A stretch of 64,000 nucleotides of DNA from Lineus longissimus (taxonomy: Eukaryota; Nemertea; Pilidiophora; Heteronemertea; Lineidae): contig NC_088312.1 of assembly GCF_910592395.1 (NCBI RefSeq), positions 992,001 to 1,056,000 on the forward strand, read 5' to 3'. The stretch's first letter is position 1, and every line of letters begins with the position of its first letter. Both the position numbers and the translations under genes were made by a program. The notes under the pieces were generated by a model that was not told the origin of the DNA, did not search any database, and was given only the letters and a program-made list of their open reading frames with translations. Shown one piece after another: positions 38,498 through 51,200 of the stretch.

Positions 38498-41400
38498 ATG
38501 AAAGCTCAAATGAACGAAGGAGAAGTGGACGATTTGGACATTCTTTTGGGGCAATTGGAAGACTATGCCTTCCTTGGCAATGACGATGGAGGTTCCCAAT
38601 TGGACCAGGTATGTAATGATCCTTTTCATTTCCCGATTTCTGGTTGATTTGTTGCTTTTATTTCGATATGAAATCTGCATGTTTTCGCCAACTCGTCGGA
38701 TTTCGCCGCCATCGTCATGCATTCATGGACATAATATTGTGTTCAGATTTTTGGAATTCTTCTGCATAAATCTGTTTTTTCGGCCCACGAATCAGACATC
38801 TATTGTTTTTTCAATAACCACATCATCTTCTTGAGTATTTGTATCGGTCGTTGGGGGTTCATGGAATCATCATATTGTCCTTTGAAACCACGTTTGTCCA
38901 CGGTATTGGTTGCTGGTCGCGGGTATGAGATCCGAAGTGACGAAACTGGCTGAAAGGCGAGCGATGGTTTATATAGCCGTATGCAAATGAGATGACGGTA
39001 TGATAAATTTTAACCAATCAGCGGCCTTAATTGTGTAGTTGATCACGTGACGTCTAGCAATTATCCAGTCTACAGGGTGAGCTACAAATGATGTCCTGGC
39101 TTGATTGATGACTTACCTGAAAAAAATCAGTTATAGAATAGAGCTGTTACATGATATTTCCTGAAAGGAAAGAATCGCTGCCTGGTGCAACGAATGACTT
39201 ATCTAGCTGCCCTTAGTGGACATTTTACAACGTTAACCCCTTATGACCCAGTTCAGTGGCCTGTGCCAATACTCCATAAAACATAAGATAAGAAAGCTGA
39301 TGCACTATGACTACGAGAACCTCCACCTGTGGTGATTCATGATGAGGGAGTGAATGTCTATACTTCAACAGGAACCTGCCGCTTGAGTCATAGTGTCATA
39401 ATTGTGAAGATGACTTTTATTTGTATTTCAGCATTCCAAGAACACTGCTACATACCGTGATCGCTCACCTACTCGGGAGTATGCAGATATCAACTTGCTT
39501 GATAATGGCGACACTGACATACAGCTCCTTCAGTATCGCTCGGAGAGTCGGGAAGAGCTCAAGGCCGGTTATAATAATGAGATGATGAACAAAGAACACC
39601 GCCATGCTCTTCCAGATGAAGATGTCAAGAATGGCAGTTTTGGTCAAGACAATCAAGAGATCAAATTCAATGATATTCTGCAATGGGTGTGGTCGACACA
39701 ACAGCAGTTACAAACAGTCCATCTTGGTGAAGTCTCTTCAGTCACTACTGGGACCGCTTCTTATCCCCAGTATCCTACACAGATGCAGGCCTCTTGGCAA
39801 ACAGAACCAATCTCACCTCCTACGTCAAATTTGATGCTGCCCCCAGCTGAACCACGTAGTTACAGCTCTGCAAGGTCTGATAGAAGTAATACCAGTTTAG
39901 CCACGATACCCAGTGCATCTGATTACAGTAATGCCACACTGCCCAGTCAACCGCCTTCGATTTCTAGTTTTACATTATCAGAGAGACTAAGTCGGCCGCC
40001 GTCAGAGAAGACGAGTCGCCCGTCATCCCGTCGTGCTAGCCCGGTTAGAAGCCGGGCAACAAGTCGCGCATCTAGTCCAAAATTCTCCCGCAACAACAGC
40101 CCAAGGAGAGGTACTTCTACAAAGAGCCCTAGACAGATCTCTAGTCGAGGTTCAAGCCCATGCAAGCGAAGAAGCTCGGGTTATGAAGGTGCTACCCCCA
40201 AGCCAACTGCTGCTGATTCCAGACCATCAAGCACTGGTTACTCCACAGACGTCATTGATGTAAGGGCATCCAGTAGTACCGATGCCAAGCCTTCCAGTAG
40301 CGCTGAAGTTACACCGGCCAAACTTCCACGGTATAAGAGACCGAGCCACATCAATGCCGAATACAAGCGCAGAGGAAAGATAAAGGTGATTATTGTCAAG
40401 TATTGTCCTATAGGCTGGTTATGGGTTAACTTGAGTTTCTTTCTATATGAAAGGTTCATCTGCAGCAACGTAAGGTTCGTAGTTAGACAAGCCAGTTCTC
40501 AAGTCTTGACATGATGACAAAGTTGTGTTGTGAATGGGTAAGTAAGTACCGGTAGATCCGACATTATATGACAGCCATTTCCATAGAATAGCGAACACAG
40601 TTGTAATCAAACATTTTGACACAGAAGAGATCTTTCCTGGGGTCACTGTGACCTTCCTTTAATACAAAAAACGTAGAATAAGCCGAGGGCTTGCAACCAT
40701 GCACCCATTTGGTTCGCAGCTTTCCTCATGCTCCTCTATGCATGTGGAAACTATTCTTCAGCATGGTTGGTTTCAAAGGTTAGTTTGGAGTTGGGTGTGC
40801 TCATTACGGAGGTGAAAGGGTCCAAGGTGAAAGGAAGATTGCCTGTATGGCCTGTCTACACTATCATGGTAAGTGTTTCTTCCATAACATAGTTACTACC
40901 ATACAGTTTTTGTGGTCTCGGTGCAATCACTTCCTTTTGTTGATTGAATCTGAAGTAGCACTGTCTTGACTGACTGCCTGTGCTATGACATCTTTGGTTA
41001 ATGATGGCTGTAGTGAGAGAAGCTGACATTAACCTCGGATTTCCCTTAATACACAAATAATTGTGAAACTGTGGTGATGGTAGCTATAATGTTTAGTAAC
41101 TACTATAGTTTTTCGTTTGTAGAAATTTCAGTTGTAAGACCATCATCTTGTTTCTCAGTATCTTGTCTTCCCAGGTTTTCAAAAGCCTTGGTTGTGGGGC
41201 CAGATGACTTTTCATTGTTGTTAAATGTGATGTATGAGATCTTTATCTTGGTTATTGCATGTGTTTATGTCACTCCACAAAAGTTTGAGTTTGACCCAGT
41301 TAACCGAGTTGTCACATTCATGAGGGCAATTGTAATTGAATATGCCACTAAATCATGGTTAATTTTGTAGCATTCAAAAAGGATCATGATTTATATCTGA

Positions 41401-44400
41401 TGCCACTAAATCATTACAATTGTTCTGACTGGACAGGGAGAGTAGAGGTTGTACATTGTAGCAAGACCTGCCTGCATGGGTCACTATAGTAAAGCTCTTA
41501 TAGCTTCGTATGAATGTATATTTATTGCTTGGTGTAATGATTGATACCTTTTCATCATGCTCATTGTCGAAATGTTGTGCTCATAAAAATTGGTTTAAAG
41601 TTCTGCATGAAGATTGGAAGTTGAAAGACGTGACCAATACAGTTGTGACCATGATTGACATGTGTCATAAATGTATCAAAGTGTTTTATAGTTGATGCCA
41701 ACCAAAACGGATACATTGTAGGTGCTGGCTATTACTGATTTTATCGATTTATGATCATAATGTCAACTGGTTGATCCCAAGAATTGTGTAAGGAAAAAGC
41801 ATGTTGACAAAGTACCCTCCATTGAATGTTCTGTTATCGATAGTCTGAAGTAAGCCAACAGTGACAGAATTTCAAACTCTGTGTCCTCTATTTGAGCTGG
41901 GAAAAATACTGTATTTTTAATCCATTGTCTATTTCTTCTCGGGCTTATATCATAATCTTGCAATGTTCCATACTATAATCAAAATGATTGTTTCTTTTTC
42001 TCAGATGTTCCAAACGTTGTTCCACTTCTGTTTAAAAAGTGTTGAATAAGGATCGAGAGCCTCCAGGTATAGGGGAGTATCATCATCCCTGAGTATTAAC
42101 AAGGTCTAACTGACATGTCCTCAAGTTGTGGTTAGACCAAGTTGATTCTCAGGTGATGATATGCCTCCCCTTATTTTGGGGGGAATATATCAATTTTGCA
42201 TGCAATTTTCCACTGTAGTTACCAAAAATATCAGAAAATATATGCTATTTTTGGCATTACGACCCCACTTTTCAACCTCTTGGATCCATGCTTTAGTGTT
42301 CTTTCTGTGAAACTTGGGCTGACTAATGTAATATGTTTCCCATTGTGATTGCGTGTGTCAGTATGAACGTGGGTCCGTCAGTGTGTTTACATTACAGTCG
42401 GCAAATGTTTGCAGCACGAATGTTGTCATGGCTAGATTACAGGTCGCAGCTGTGGACGCTTCTTCCCAACTACCGTGACTGCTCAGCAGTGTGTGTGAGT
42501 GTTGAGTGAAAGGGGGTATTTAAAATTTCCCCACCTTCTATCCTTGCAGAAAGGATTTGAGGACCTTCTTGGCCTGGTCCCCACTATCAATACCAACGGA
42601 AAGGATACTAAGACGATTATGTTGACCAAATGTAAGTGTACCCGGTTGGTCTAAGAGTGCAAGGTACCTGGTTGGTGTAAGGGCGTAAGTAAACATTTTC
42701 CATGCTGCTGTTGTGATCAAGAAGCTGGGAAATGTGACACACAGAGATTGGTCAACTTTGAAAGGTATTCTGGTAAATCCTGGCTTTATCAACGGTTTGA
42801 AAATGTATTTGTGACGACATCCATGATTTCTTGCGTTTGTGCCTTTAGTTCATTCCAACCTGTCAGTCAATTTGTAATCAGCTTGATTGATGAGTTTTCC
42901 CAATGATTTGTAATTGCCTGCTCTGTAAATCAAAACAACCTAGGTAGTTTCCTGTTAACATCATATTCTATCATTTGTAGCAGCTGCATAAGCATTTTGG
43001 TCAGGTGTACAATGCCATATTGATCAATTTCTGAATCATTGAATATAAGCCATGCTTGTTGTAATTTGTATTTACTAACAGCTAATGTACATGTTGATTC
43101 TAAATGATCATTTTTTTGGCACAAGTTGTGGAAGTCTAGTGAATTAGTGCAGTTGTCACTAGTCATCAGCTCAGGGTTTACTAGTTGTATCTGACATTTT
43201 GGGTGTTCCGAGAAAAACACAATCGAAGATTCAAAACCCAATGAAATGAAGTTACAGGTACGATTTAAACTTGTAATTAAATGTCAAATTTGGGATCTTA
43301 TGAGGGTATCCTTTGTAAAGAGATGTCCGCTTCAGTGTATTCTTGTTTTGTAAATAAGTCTCGGCTGGTTTCCCAATCCATAACAAAGTATGCTTTTTGA
43401 AGATTAATTGGAATTAGCCAAAGCTTCTGGTAGGGGGATTAATGTTGGGAACCTTGTAAAACTAGGCCTACATAACATGATGTATAAAGCGAAACTTTCC
43501 CAATTCGTTGCTGTTGAAGTTGCACTCATATTACGCCCAGAATGCCAAGAGCTGACATTTTTACCTTGGGCTAGAAATTCCTTCACTTTGCAATCTGAGC
43601 ATACCTCCATTGCAATCTTTGCCTACTTGCATTGTCTTGGGAAAAGTTATGTCTTTTTTTACGTAATTTACATCTCATTATCCAAGCACATAAATCATTC
43701 ATATGGTGTAACCTGTTCTGTAGCTCAGTAAACAAACTGGCTGTTTGAGAAGACAGGATGGTCGTGTACAAAAGTCCTCTGACTGAAAGATATGTCATTC
43801 TGTCAGATGTACTCAGAATTTAGCTACAATGTATCAATTTCTTGACAGAATGACTGATATGTTCAAAATTGTTCCAAATTCATTGTTCATGTTATTTATG
43901 TTTAAAAGGCACTCTAATATTTTATCAGTCTGAATTTCTGCCCATCATTAATCAAAAAGTTAGCCAGTATGTAAAGAATTTTGTTTTCAAAATTCTCCCT
44001 GGTGATAAGTTGATCAAAATTACTTGAAACTGTAATATTTGCGCAGGCATGGTTTAGATAGTCTCATTTTGACTTAGAAATAATCATCACTAAATTGTTT
44101 TGGTATCCTTTCAGATTCTAAGTTTAATTTCAGAACACAGCAAATTATAATTTTTGCCATGATATGTCAATATATTTGAAAATGCATTATGTCTAAGCGT
44201 TAAGTCTGAGGTATTGTGGGGATAAGGCTGCCTTGGTAAAGTTTTGATCTTTATCCTTTGATACTGCCAAGTCTAACAATTATGCGTGGTTAACCTGCAT
44301 GCTAAAACCACAAACACAAAAGATTCTAATCATGATTCTCATTTCATTGATTTACAGGTCTCCTTTATCATCCCATCTTTCTGTAGGCCTATCCAATATT

Positions 44401-46254
44401 AATATTTCTACATTGTTTGCAGGAAATTCAGTATGTAGTGTGTTTATTTATTAAACATTGCTAGGTTATTGGTATACTGCCAGCCGCACAGATAGCTAAT
44501 GTCTCAGGATCATCTGATTTCAGGTACTGATTACTTGCGGGCGATGAAGACAGATTGTAAACGTTACAACAAGGACGTAGAAGCCTTAAAAGCAGAAATT
44601 GAGGAGTTGAATGTACAAGTGGGGTAAGTCTCATGAAGATGCAGAGAGTTCATGATGACCGACAGACTAACTTCACTATCGCCGGTTCACATCCACGACA
44701 CCATGAAGTTTTCCTGAGCATGCTATGATACGAAAACTTTTTTAGAGGTCTTGACTGTTTGAGGCCTATTGGCATAAGTCTTGGAGGGCAAATGCGGAAT
44801 TTGATGTGTATGTACTGCCAATTCAAAATAAGGAATTCCCCAACGCTGAAGTACAATACCAAAGTCATTCATTGATCCTAAACCCTAAAGATGTTATTTT
44901 CAAGTTAGTTGAAGAGATTATCTGATGATATTTTGCTTTAATCTTTACCTGTTTTCTCTAGGAAATTCCAAGAGGAATTGCCTGAAAGTGGTGCCGACGG
45001 CATATTGCCCAGGAGCGAGGTTGATGCTGCTTCGATGGACGACATGTTCAATGAATACGTGGAAAGGGAAACGAAGAGCAATTGGAAGTTCTGGATTGTA
45101 TCCTTTGCATCATTCGAGTGTGTGAAGCTATAGCAGGCTTGATCTGAGCCATTTTGTAGTGGGCCGAGAGGTTCGAGCTAGTCCAAGTGAAGCAGGTATT
45201 GGGTAGACTCGCTAGTCCCAGGGCAGTCCATTGCGTCATCCTAATTTGATGACAAGACAAGGTCAGTCCAATACGTCCAGAGTGGAGTATCAGGTTGCTC
45301 TTGTAGTTTAGCCTATCTTTGAGGGCGATGTTGTTGTACTCTGTCATATATTTCACGATGGAATATGTGGGAAAACAATGGCGTGAGGGAGTCCGTTTAG
45401 AAGGGAATACAGTAAGGTTTCAGAACAACTTCAACCATGTTTGATATAACCAGAGTCTTTCTATACAAGGGTCTGGTCACCGGCAACTTTCCTTTGATCA
45501 CACGGCTCTCTCGGGCAATTAACTGGAGCCAGATGAAGCCGCACGTCGTTCGAGACGGGCGGTGTCTTTGATGTTGAAACCAGTGACCAGACCCTTGTAT
45601 AGAAAGACTCTGATACAACTTTCTTCTTGAACACCAACAAAGCTTGGGCTTAGTACAGCAAGTATCTTGCTCTGATGTGTGAAATTAAACACTCCCTGCT
45701 TTCTATTTCTACAAGCTATATTCCTTCACCGTTGCACAGTTCAGTCTGATAGTGCGGCCATTGTTCGAGAGCTACAAGGTGTTTGTCAGTGGTGAGATCA
45801 GGAATGAGACGTTCTACGACGCTGTGAATGACTGGGTGAAGAAGCACTGCTCCCTCACTAACCTTAGACCTGGTAAGTGTGTTCATATGGTCCAATCTGT
45901 GCATTGAGTGCCACAGTTGATCCATCCCTGCTTCTCCTGCCCTGCACACAATATCAAACCCTGTGCGTACCAATTATCTTGCAGATGAGAGATCTTTTTG
46001 TCTTGTCATAGCAGTGATTATAATCGCAGATCGCAGTGATTTAAATCACTTGTTTGCACTGCACTTCAGCTGATGAAAGTCCTTTATAAAGATGTTGTAC
46101 TTTGTCTCTTGCAGGTGCCCTGAAGTCTCTGCGCTATCTTTGTAAAGTCTCCTCAGTTATGACCGACCCGGAGAAGCTACCCGATGAAGCAATGAATGCG
46201 GTTGTAAAGAATAGAGGTGCTGCTACCACACACATATCAGATAAGAAATCATAG
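38498..46254 (+). CDS. Mondo-family bHLH-zip factor lacking the sensor region
   Basis: 551-aa transcription factor in seven phase-consistent exons: 38498-38608, 39432-40385, 42550-42631, 44524-44623, 44962-45097, 45740-45872, 46115-46254. Order: short acidic N-terminus; Ser/Arg/Pro-rich linker (about 110-330); basic region SHINAEYKRR with the E-box residues His343, Glu347 and Arg351; helix-loop-helix KGFEDLLGLVP...TKTIMLTK; leucine zipper ending AEIEELNVQV; then the WMC/DCD domain (DMFNEYVERETKSNWKFWI, FSLIVRPLFESY, KHCSLTNLRPGALKSL, MTDPEKLPDEA). This C-terminus is that of MondoA/ChREBP (human has FDEYVKTRTLQNWKFWI), not of MLX. Family members dimerise with MLX and drive sugar-responsive genes. 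The N-terminal Mondo conserved region is not visible: exon 1 has an in-frame TAG just upstream and no MCR motif occurs in 36.5-38.5 kb. Polyadenylation signal at 47246-47251. Confidence 0.88.
45207..45291 (-). mobile_element. Solo end of the 36-kb MITE family
   Basis: Matches, in inverted orientation, the terminal repeat of the 36046-36481 element (TCCATTGCGTCATCCTAATT, then a diverged GTCCAGAGTGGA end). It lies in the intron between exons 5 and 6 of the Mondo-like gene. No partner end was found at the expected distance, so it is a fragment. Confidence 0.6.
45451..45612. mobile_element. MITE, 162 bp, perfect ~30-bp TIRs
   Basis: CAGAGTCTTTCTATACAAGG plus GTCTGGTCAC at the left and the exact complement at the right. 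The TIRs are identical over 30 bp, which suggests recent activity. It sits in the same Mondo-like intron as the solo end above. There is no open frame, and no unambiguous target-site duplication. Confidence 0.85.
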
Positions 46255-48265
46255 TCCATGGAGATTGAGTGGTGTTGGTCTGCTTGAGCTAGTCGAATGT
46301 AAGCCATGTGAAATAAGTGAGGAGGGTTGTTCTTTTACCATGTGAGCTGTGCTGACTTCATCATACTTTGGGAACATTTCTTTAATCAACCACGCTAACA
46401 GCCTCTACCAACAATCATTTCGTTTCGAGGCTTATGTACTGGGCTCCCTTCTGTGTGACTCTCATCGTCCCTGACCTTGTGCGATATGAAAGTATTATCC
46501 AAAGGATTATGTCCGAAGTTTTGGTGCCTTGACTTAGTTTCCGTTTGTCAGAGATGGCCAACAACCGTTGATGTAGATTTGCTCAAACTGTCCACACCTT
46601 GTATATACGTACTTCTGTAAAATATTGGCTGTAAACAGTGTGTAAATACTTGGAACGTTTTGATGTGAACTGAAAAGATAAACTAAATTGATCACCTGCA
46701 TTGAGTTGGTCAATAAGGGCATCTTTTTTTATTGGTGTAAATTATGTGTGGTGTTGAACTCGTCAACTTTAAAATATTTTTGGAAATTAATAGCATTTTT
46801 TATTAGCTATAACGGATTTGTTTGCTATTTTTGCATAGAGTAGATTAAGCTTCTGACTGCCTTTCAGAGATGTACATGGACCTTATTTTGTTTCTAATCC
46901 TGTCTTTCCATCCCTTTTGATACATTGATGTACAACATCATTGTACAGTATGGTGCACTACTGCACATGTATTAACTCCGTCAGTTTCGTGACGACTCCT
47001 TACTGATTTTACAGTTGGACATTCTTTTCTGGTACATTTCGCTGAGGTCATATTTGATCCCATCTGAGTTTGGATGATTCTTTTTCATCTATGTTATGTT
47101 GTCAGGGCAATTTAACAGTACACTGTTTGAGATAAAGATGATGCAACTCTTCCAAAGAGGTTTTATTCATAGGAAATCAGTAAGATTATTTTATACCGGT
47201 CTTTCATAATCGAGGTGTATTTTCTTAATTTGGTGCGCAACTGCAAATAAATATTTGAAAATGAGCAAAGTGTCTTCTTCAGTTTTATCTGTAAAACTTT
47301 CACCTTATGATGTCGAGGGTTCTGATGTAACACATGATCAACTTTATCGACAGCCAGTTGCCTGGGCTCCCTTCATTGGAATCATTGCCGCCGCATACCC
47401 CATTAGCTGGGACAGTTTTGGCATAGAAGCAAGTGGCATGCCTTGGAATGTTCCTCAGCGGCACGGTTCTTGCCCCACCATTTCACCATGCGCCCTGTCC
47501 ATTGTACACTCCGGACGCAGTGGACCGGCCTCGTCCCTTGCCACAAGGAGATCAAATTAGGATGACGCAATGGACTGCTCAGGGAGTCTAGTCCATTGTG
47601 ACCAGTAGCTAGTACATGTATATTGAATTGCCAGTGTGTTGGTACTGCATGGGTTTTCTCATATTTCCCCCCAGTAACTGCTGAAAGTAGTATTTTTGAG
47701 AAGTGTGGCACTACTCCAGAGTCCAGATTGACCTGGATGAATACATGTAGGCCGTTCAGCCAGAGACTGCCATGCAACACCCCTCTGCCGGCAAAGATCA
47801 GGCAGTGGTAGCAAGGCCAATGATAGGGAGGACAGGTCGTGACGGGTAGGTCCAGTAAAAAAATCAGGAAGGTTGCAACTACAAGTATCCTTCCAATGGG
47901 TGGTCCACTAACACTGAGAGGACAGATTGCGACTATTGTATCATGTACTAAGGGGTGGTCCAGAAAAATCAGGACATACCAGTTAATATGTGCACCAGGG
48001 GTAGCAGATGTACGTGTCAAAGGACATACTGTGGCAACTAATACTGCTGTGACCATGGACAGGCGCAGCCACTCCCAGCTCGAGTAATCATATGTAACAA
48101 ACAAAGTAAGTAACAGAAACAAAGTTTATTCCACTATTTACAGTTGGAAGGGATATTGAAGTCATCAGTAGCTTCACAGTACCACTAATGATCCTTGATA
48201 GAGTCAATTCTATAACAGAACTGCACCCGAACTAGTCGTTTGCAAATATCACTGATGTCAACAAT
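46255..48265. other. Convergent intergenic region / 3' UTRs
   Basis: Holds the Mondo-like 3' UTR (candidate AATAAA 47246-47251) and the FANCG 3' end on the other strand (AATAAA complement at 48125-48130). A solo end of the 36-kb MITE family is at about 47505-47580 (CACTCCGGACGCAGTGGACC). A loose direct repeat (GGTCCAG..AAAAATCAGGA) occurs near 47850 and 47955. The minus frame 47403-48122 (239 codons) crosses the MITE end and this repeat and has no recognisable domain, so I do not call it. Confidence 0.55.
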
Positions 48266-51200
48266 CTAAAATGTTTTTCGTCTTCGCAAACTGTCCAAAC
48301 ATTCCTTGTCCTTGCAGAGGACATCCAACCTTGAATACTTCCATCTCGAAACAGACGACACTGGCGACGGAGATGGACGTCTGGTTTCTTCCCTGGAACA
48401 AAACAGCAGAAGGTTGTATCAGAAGATGCCATAAGATTGCACATCAACTATATTCAAATTAGGTACATGTACATGTACATTGTGCGAACCTATTGCCCTG
48501 TTGGAGACGCATTTGATTGCGTCTTCTTCTCCTTCAAGATTCTATCGCAGATCCACTACAACTGTCCAGTTGCTAACCAACTGTCCCGACCACACTGTCT
48601 TACATGTATGAAGCCTTCAACATACCTGATTTGTTCTGATTTTGATTTGAGCATTTTGGCAATTTGCAATGGGTCCATCCTCTTGTCAATCTTACGATGT
48701 TGCAGCCATGTCAAGTATGCCTCCTGCTGCCTCCCGGCTTGTTGCAACATCCTCACGTGATGAAAGGTATACTCTTCCACATCTGAAAAGAAAATGAATG
48801 TAACAAATTTGAGGCCACTTTGCTCACCTGTGACAGTTAACTTGGCCAGTTTAAATGGATGACTGCTCACAGAAATCGGTCTACTTCCCGTAGATTGAAG
48901 GACGGACCAATGTTGAAGATCAATCAAGTTTCTGAAAGCAAGGTACATGTACTTGCTTCTTCATTATCTTCTCCTGCATTCGATATGGCCAAGTCCGGGC
49001 AAGTCAATGCAGCAATCCCCACAGCTTGGTCTTGAGCAGTTCTGTTCCCACTGGCCACGTACATGTACATGTACATGCCTACATGAAGACCTTCAAATGG
49101 TCCTACCTGGCACACACTGAAGGCATAACCTTGAGAAATGTATCGCGTCCTGAACCTTTCCCATTTCACCAAGTATCATTGCCTTCATGCTGTACACCTT
49201 GCTTGCCAGAAGAGAGAGGTCTGATCCAATGGTCTTCGGATCTAGTGAACATGGTATTGCTGAATGATTAATTATAAAGTGATTAGTACCCAGATGATAT
49301 CTGTGACAGGTAATCGTGATCATACCTTGCAATATATTTCATTTCATCTCTGTTCTCTAAGTGAGTACAGTCACCGCCTGAAGTCACTCCACAGACAGAC
49401 GGATCAAAGAGTGCCGGCTAAGAGCCTCAAATGAATGGCTATGTCTATAACCCTTACATGTATGCCAGATGCGCATACACCAACTGGAGTCGTGACAACA
49501 GAACACCTTTACAATAGGTCTTCATGGTCAATACCTCTACTACTCCTTCATGGTCATAGACACCAATACAGTTTCCCGACCCTAGGTGGTAACATGACAA
49601 TGTAAGCTTACAGTGCAGAACAGAGACCCGAGTACATGTACATTGACCTGCATCTACCTGAAGTGTATATGTATGAATACAGGCAGCAGTGTTTTCAGGA
49701 GATTAGGACTTACAATCATGCAACACACCTGAAGATTCCATTTTTCTTCTTTTCCCTTTTGGTGATTGGCACGGATCATCTTCTTCATGTATTGACAAAT
49801 CTTGAACTAAATCAACGGCCCTAGAATATGACAAGAGAGAATAATGCATATTTTTGAGAAATGAAAAAAACTCATTCAGATCAACACGCAAGTCTCATCT
49901 TACCAGGAATGTAAGTACATCCAATGCATCAGACGTTTTACTTAATCCTGCCGAGTGCAGTGTCGGAGCAGTCTAAAACAGTTTCAAACTCCAAGATACT
50001 TATATGATGACAACCAAAGCCTGGAGTTGAAACATGAATTACCTGCTCAAGCACTGAGAAGCCTCTTCAAGCTGTTCAAGATGAACCAAGGCATGTGCTT
50101 TAAAGATGCAAGCAAGGATCGCATCGGTATTGCTTGGCCCAGCTTGACTTGACTGTGTCCCATCTACTACATCTCCATGTAATCCTAACACTTCAGCTGA
50201 CTGTGTTAATGTCTGATTGCATTCAAATGAGGTCTCTTGTATCTTTCTTTTTCTCGAAGTACCTAGAAGTTTGAGCCAAATCATTAAGAACATCACGTGT
50301 CAGTCCTAAGGGTGTCCTTAATAGAGAGGTTCTACTGTACTAAAGCCACCAAGATACAACCTTTCTGAGGGTGGTCACTCTGCTGACCAACTGGAATTGA
50401 CCATACCAAATAACAGAGAAGACAGTCAATGGACCAGTCTTTCAAGTGTTTTAATAAGTATCTCATTGCCCACGTTGAGTGCATACCTTGGCTTTGAGAG
50501 CTATGTACAGAGCCACCAGTGCTGTCACCTGTTGGGAGAATTATGCTACTGGGTTGACTGAAGAACATATCTTTCGATGCATTGATTGCGGTCATTCTGC
50601 CCAGAATCCTCTCACAGATTGTCACAGCATCATCATATCTTCCTGACATCACCAGTGAGTACGCAGTTTCAAGGAATATGGTCCTAATCCCCGGCAACTT
50701 GATCATGAGTGGGGTTGCTCTTCTAGGACCTTTCTTCCCACTGAGAACTTTGATCAGGTTGAGATATTTTTGGGAGGCTATTTCAAATCTGAAGCAAAAC
50801 ACATGACGTTTGAAACTAAAATAAAACAGAGATTCACAACAGTTAAAAAGTTGTGATGACTTATATGTTAGGTATATGAATCCATGCAGGTAGCAATAAG
50901 CATTTGAGTTATAAGCCCAAACAAAAAAAGGTTTGTATGATGTCAAAGAGTGTTAGTGAGGTGCAAACGACATCCGCTGTGACACACCACATAAAAGTAC
51001 AACTGATTTGTACAAGATGTACCAATCAACTTACTGCTCCATCTCCAGGCATCTTCTGGCAAACACATACAGCGCTACTTCTAAGTTGATGTCTGGGCTG
51101 ATCGACTCCACAACATACCGACCAACAGACAAGTTGATATCAATCATTTCTTCACTTGGCGAAATGCTGGCTGGACACTTTCCCTCATCGCCCTCTTCAA

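Noticed and set aside
47403-48122. 239-codon minus ORF with hydrophobic stretches
   Set aside because: It crosses a MITE end and a loose direct repeat, has no membrane-protein family motif, and lies in the 3' UTR zone of two convergent genes.
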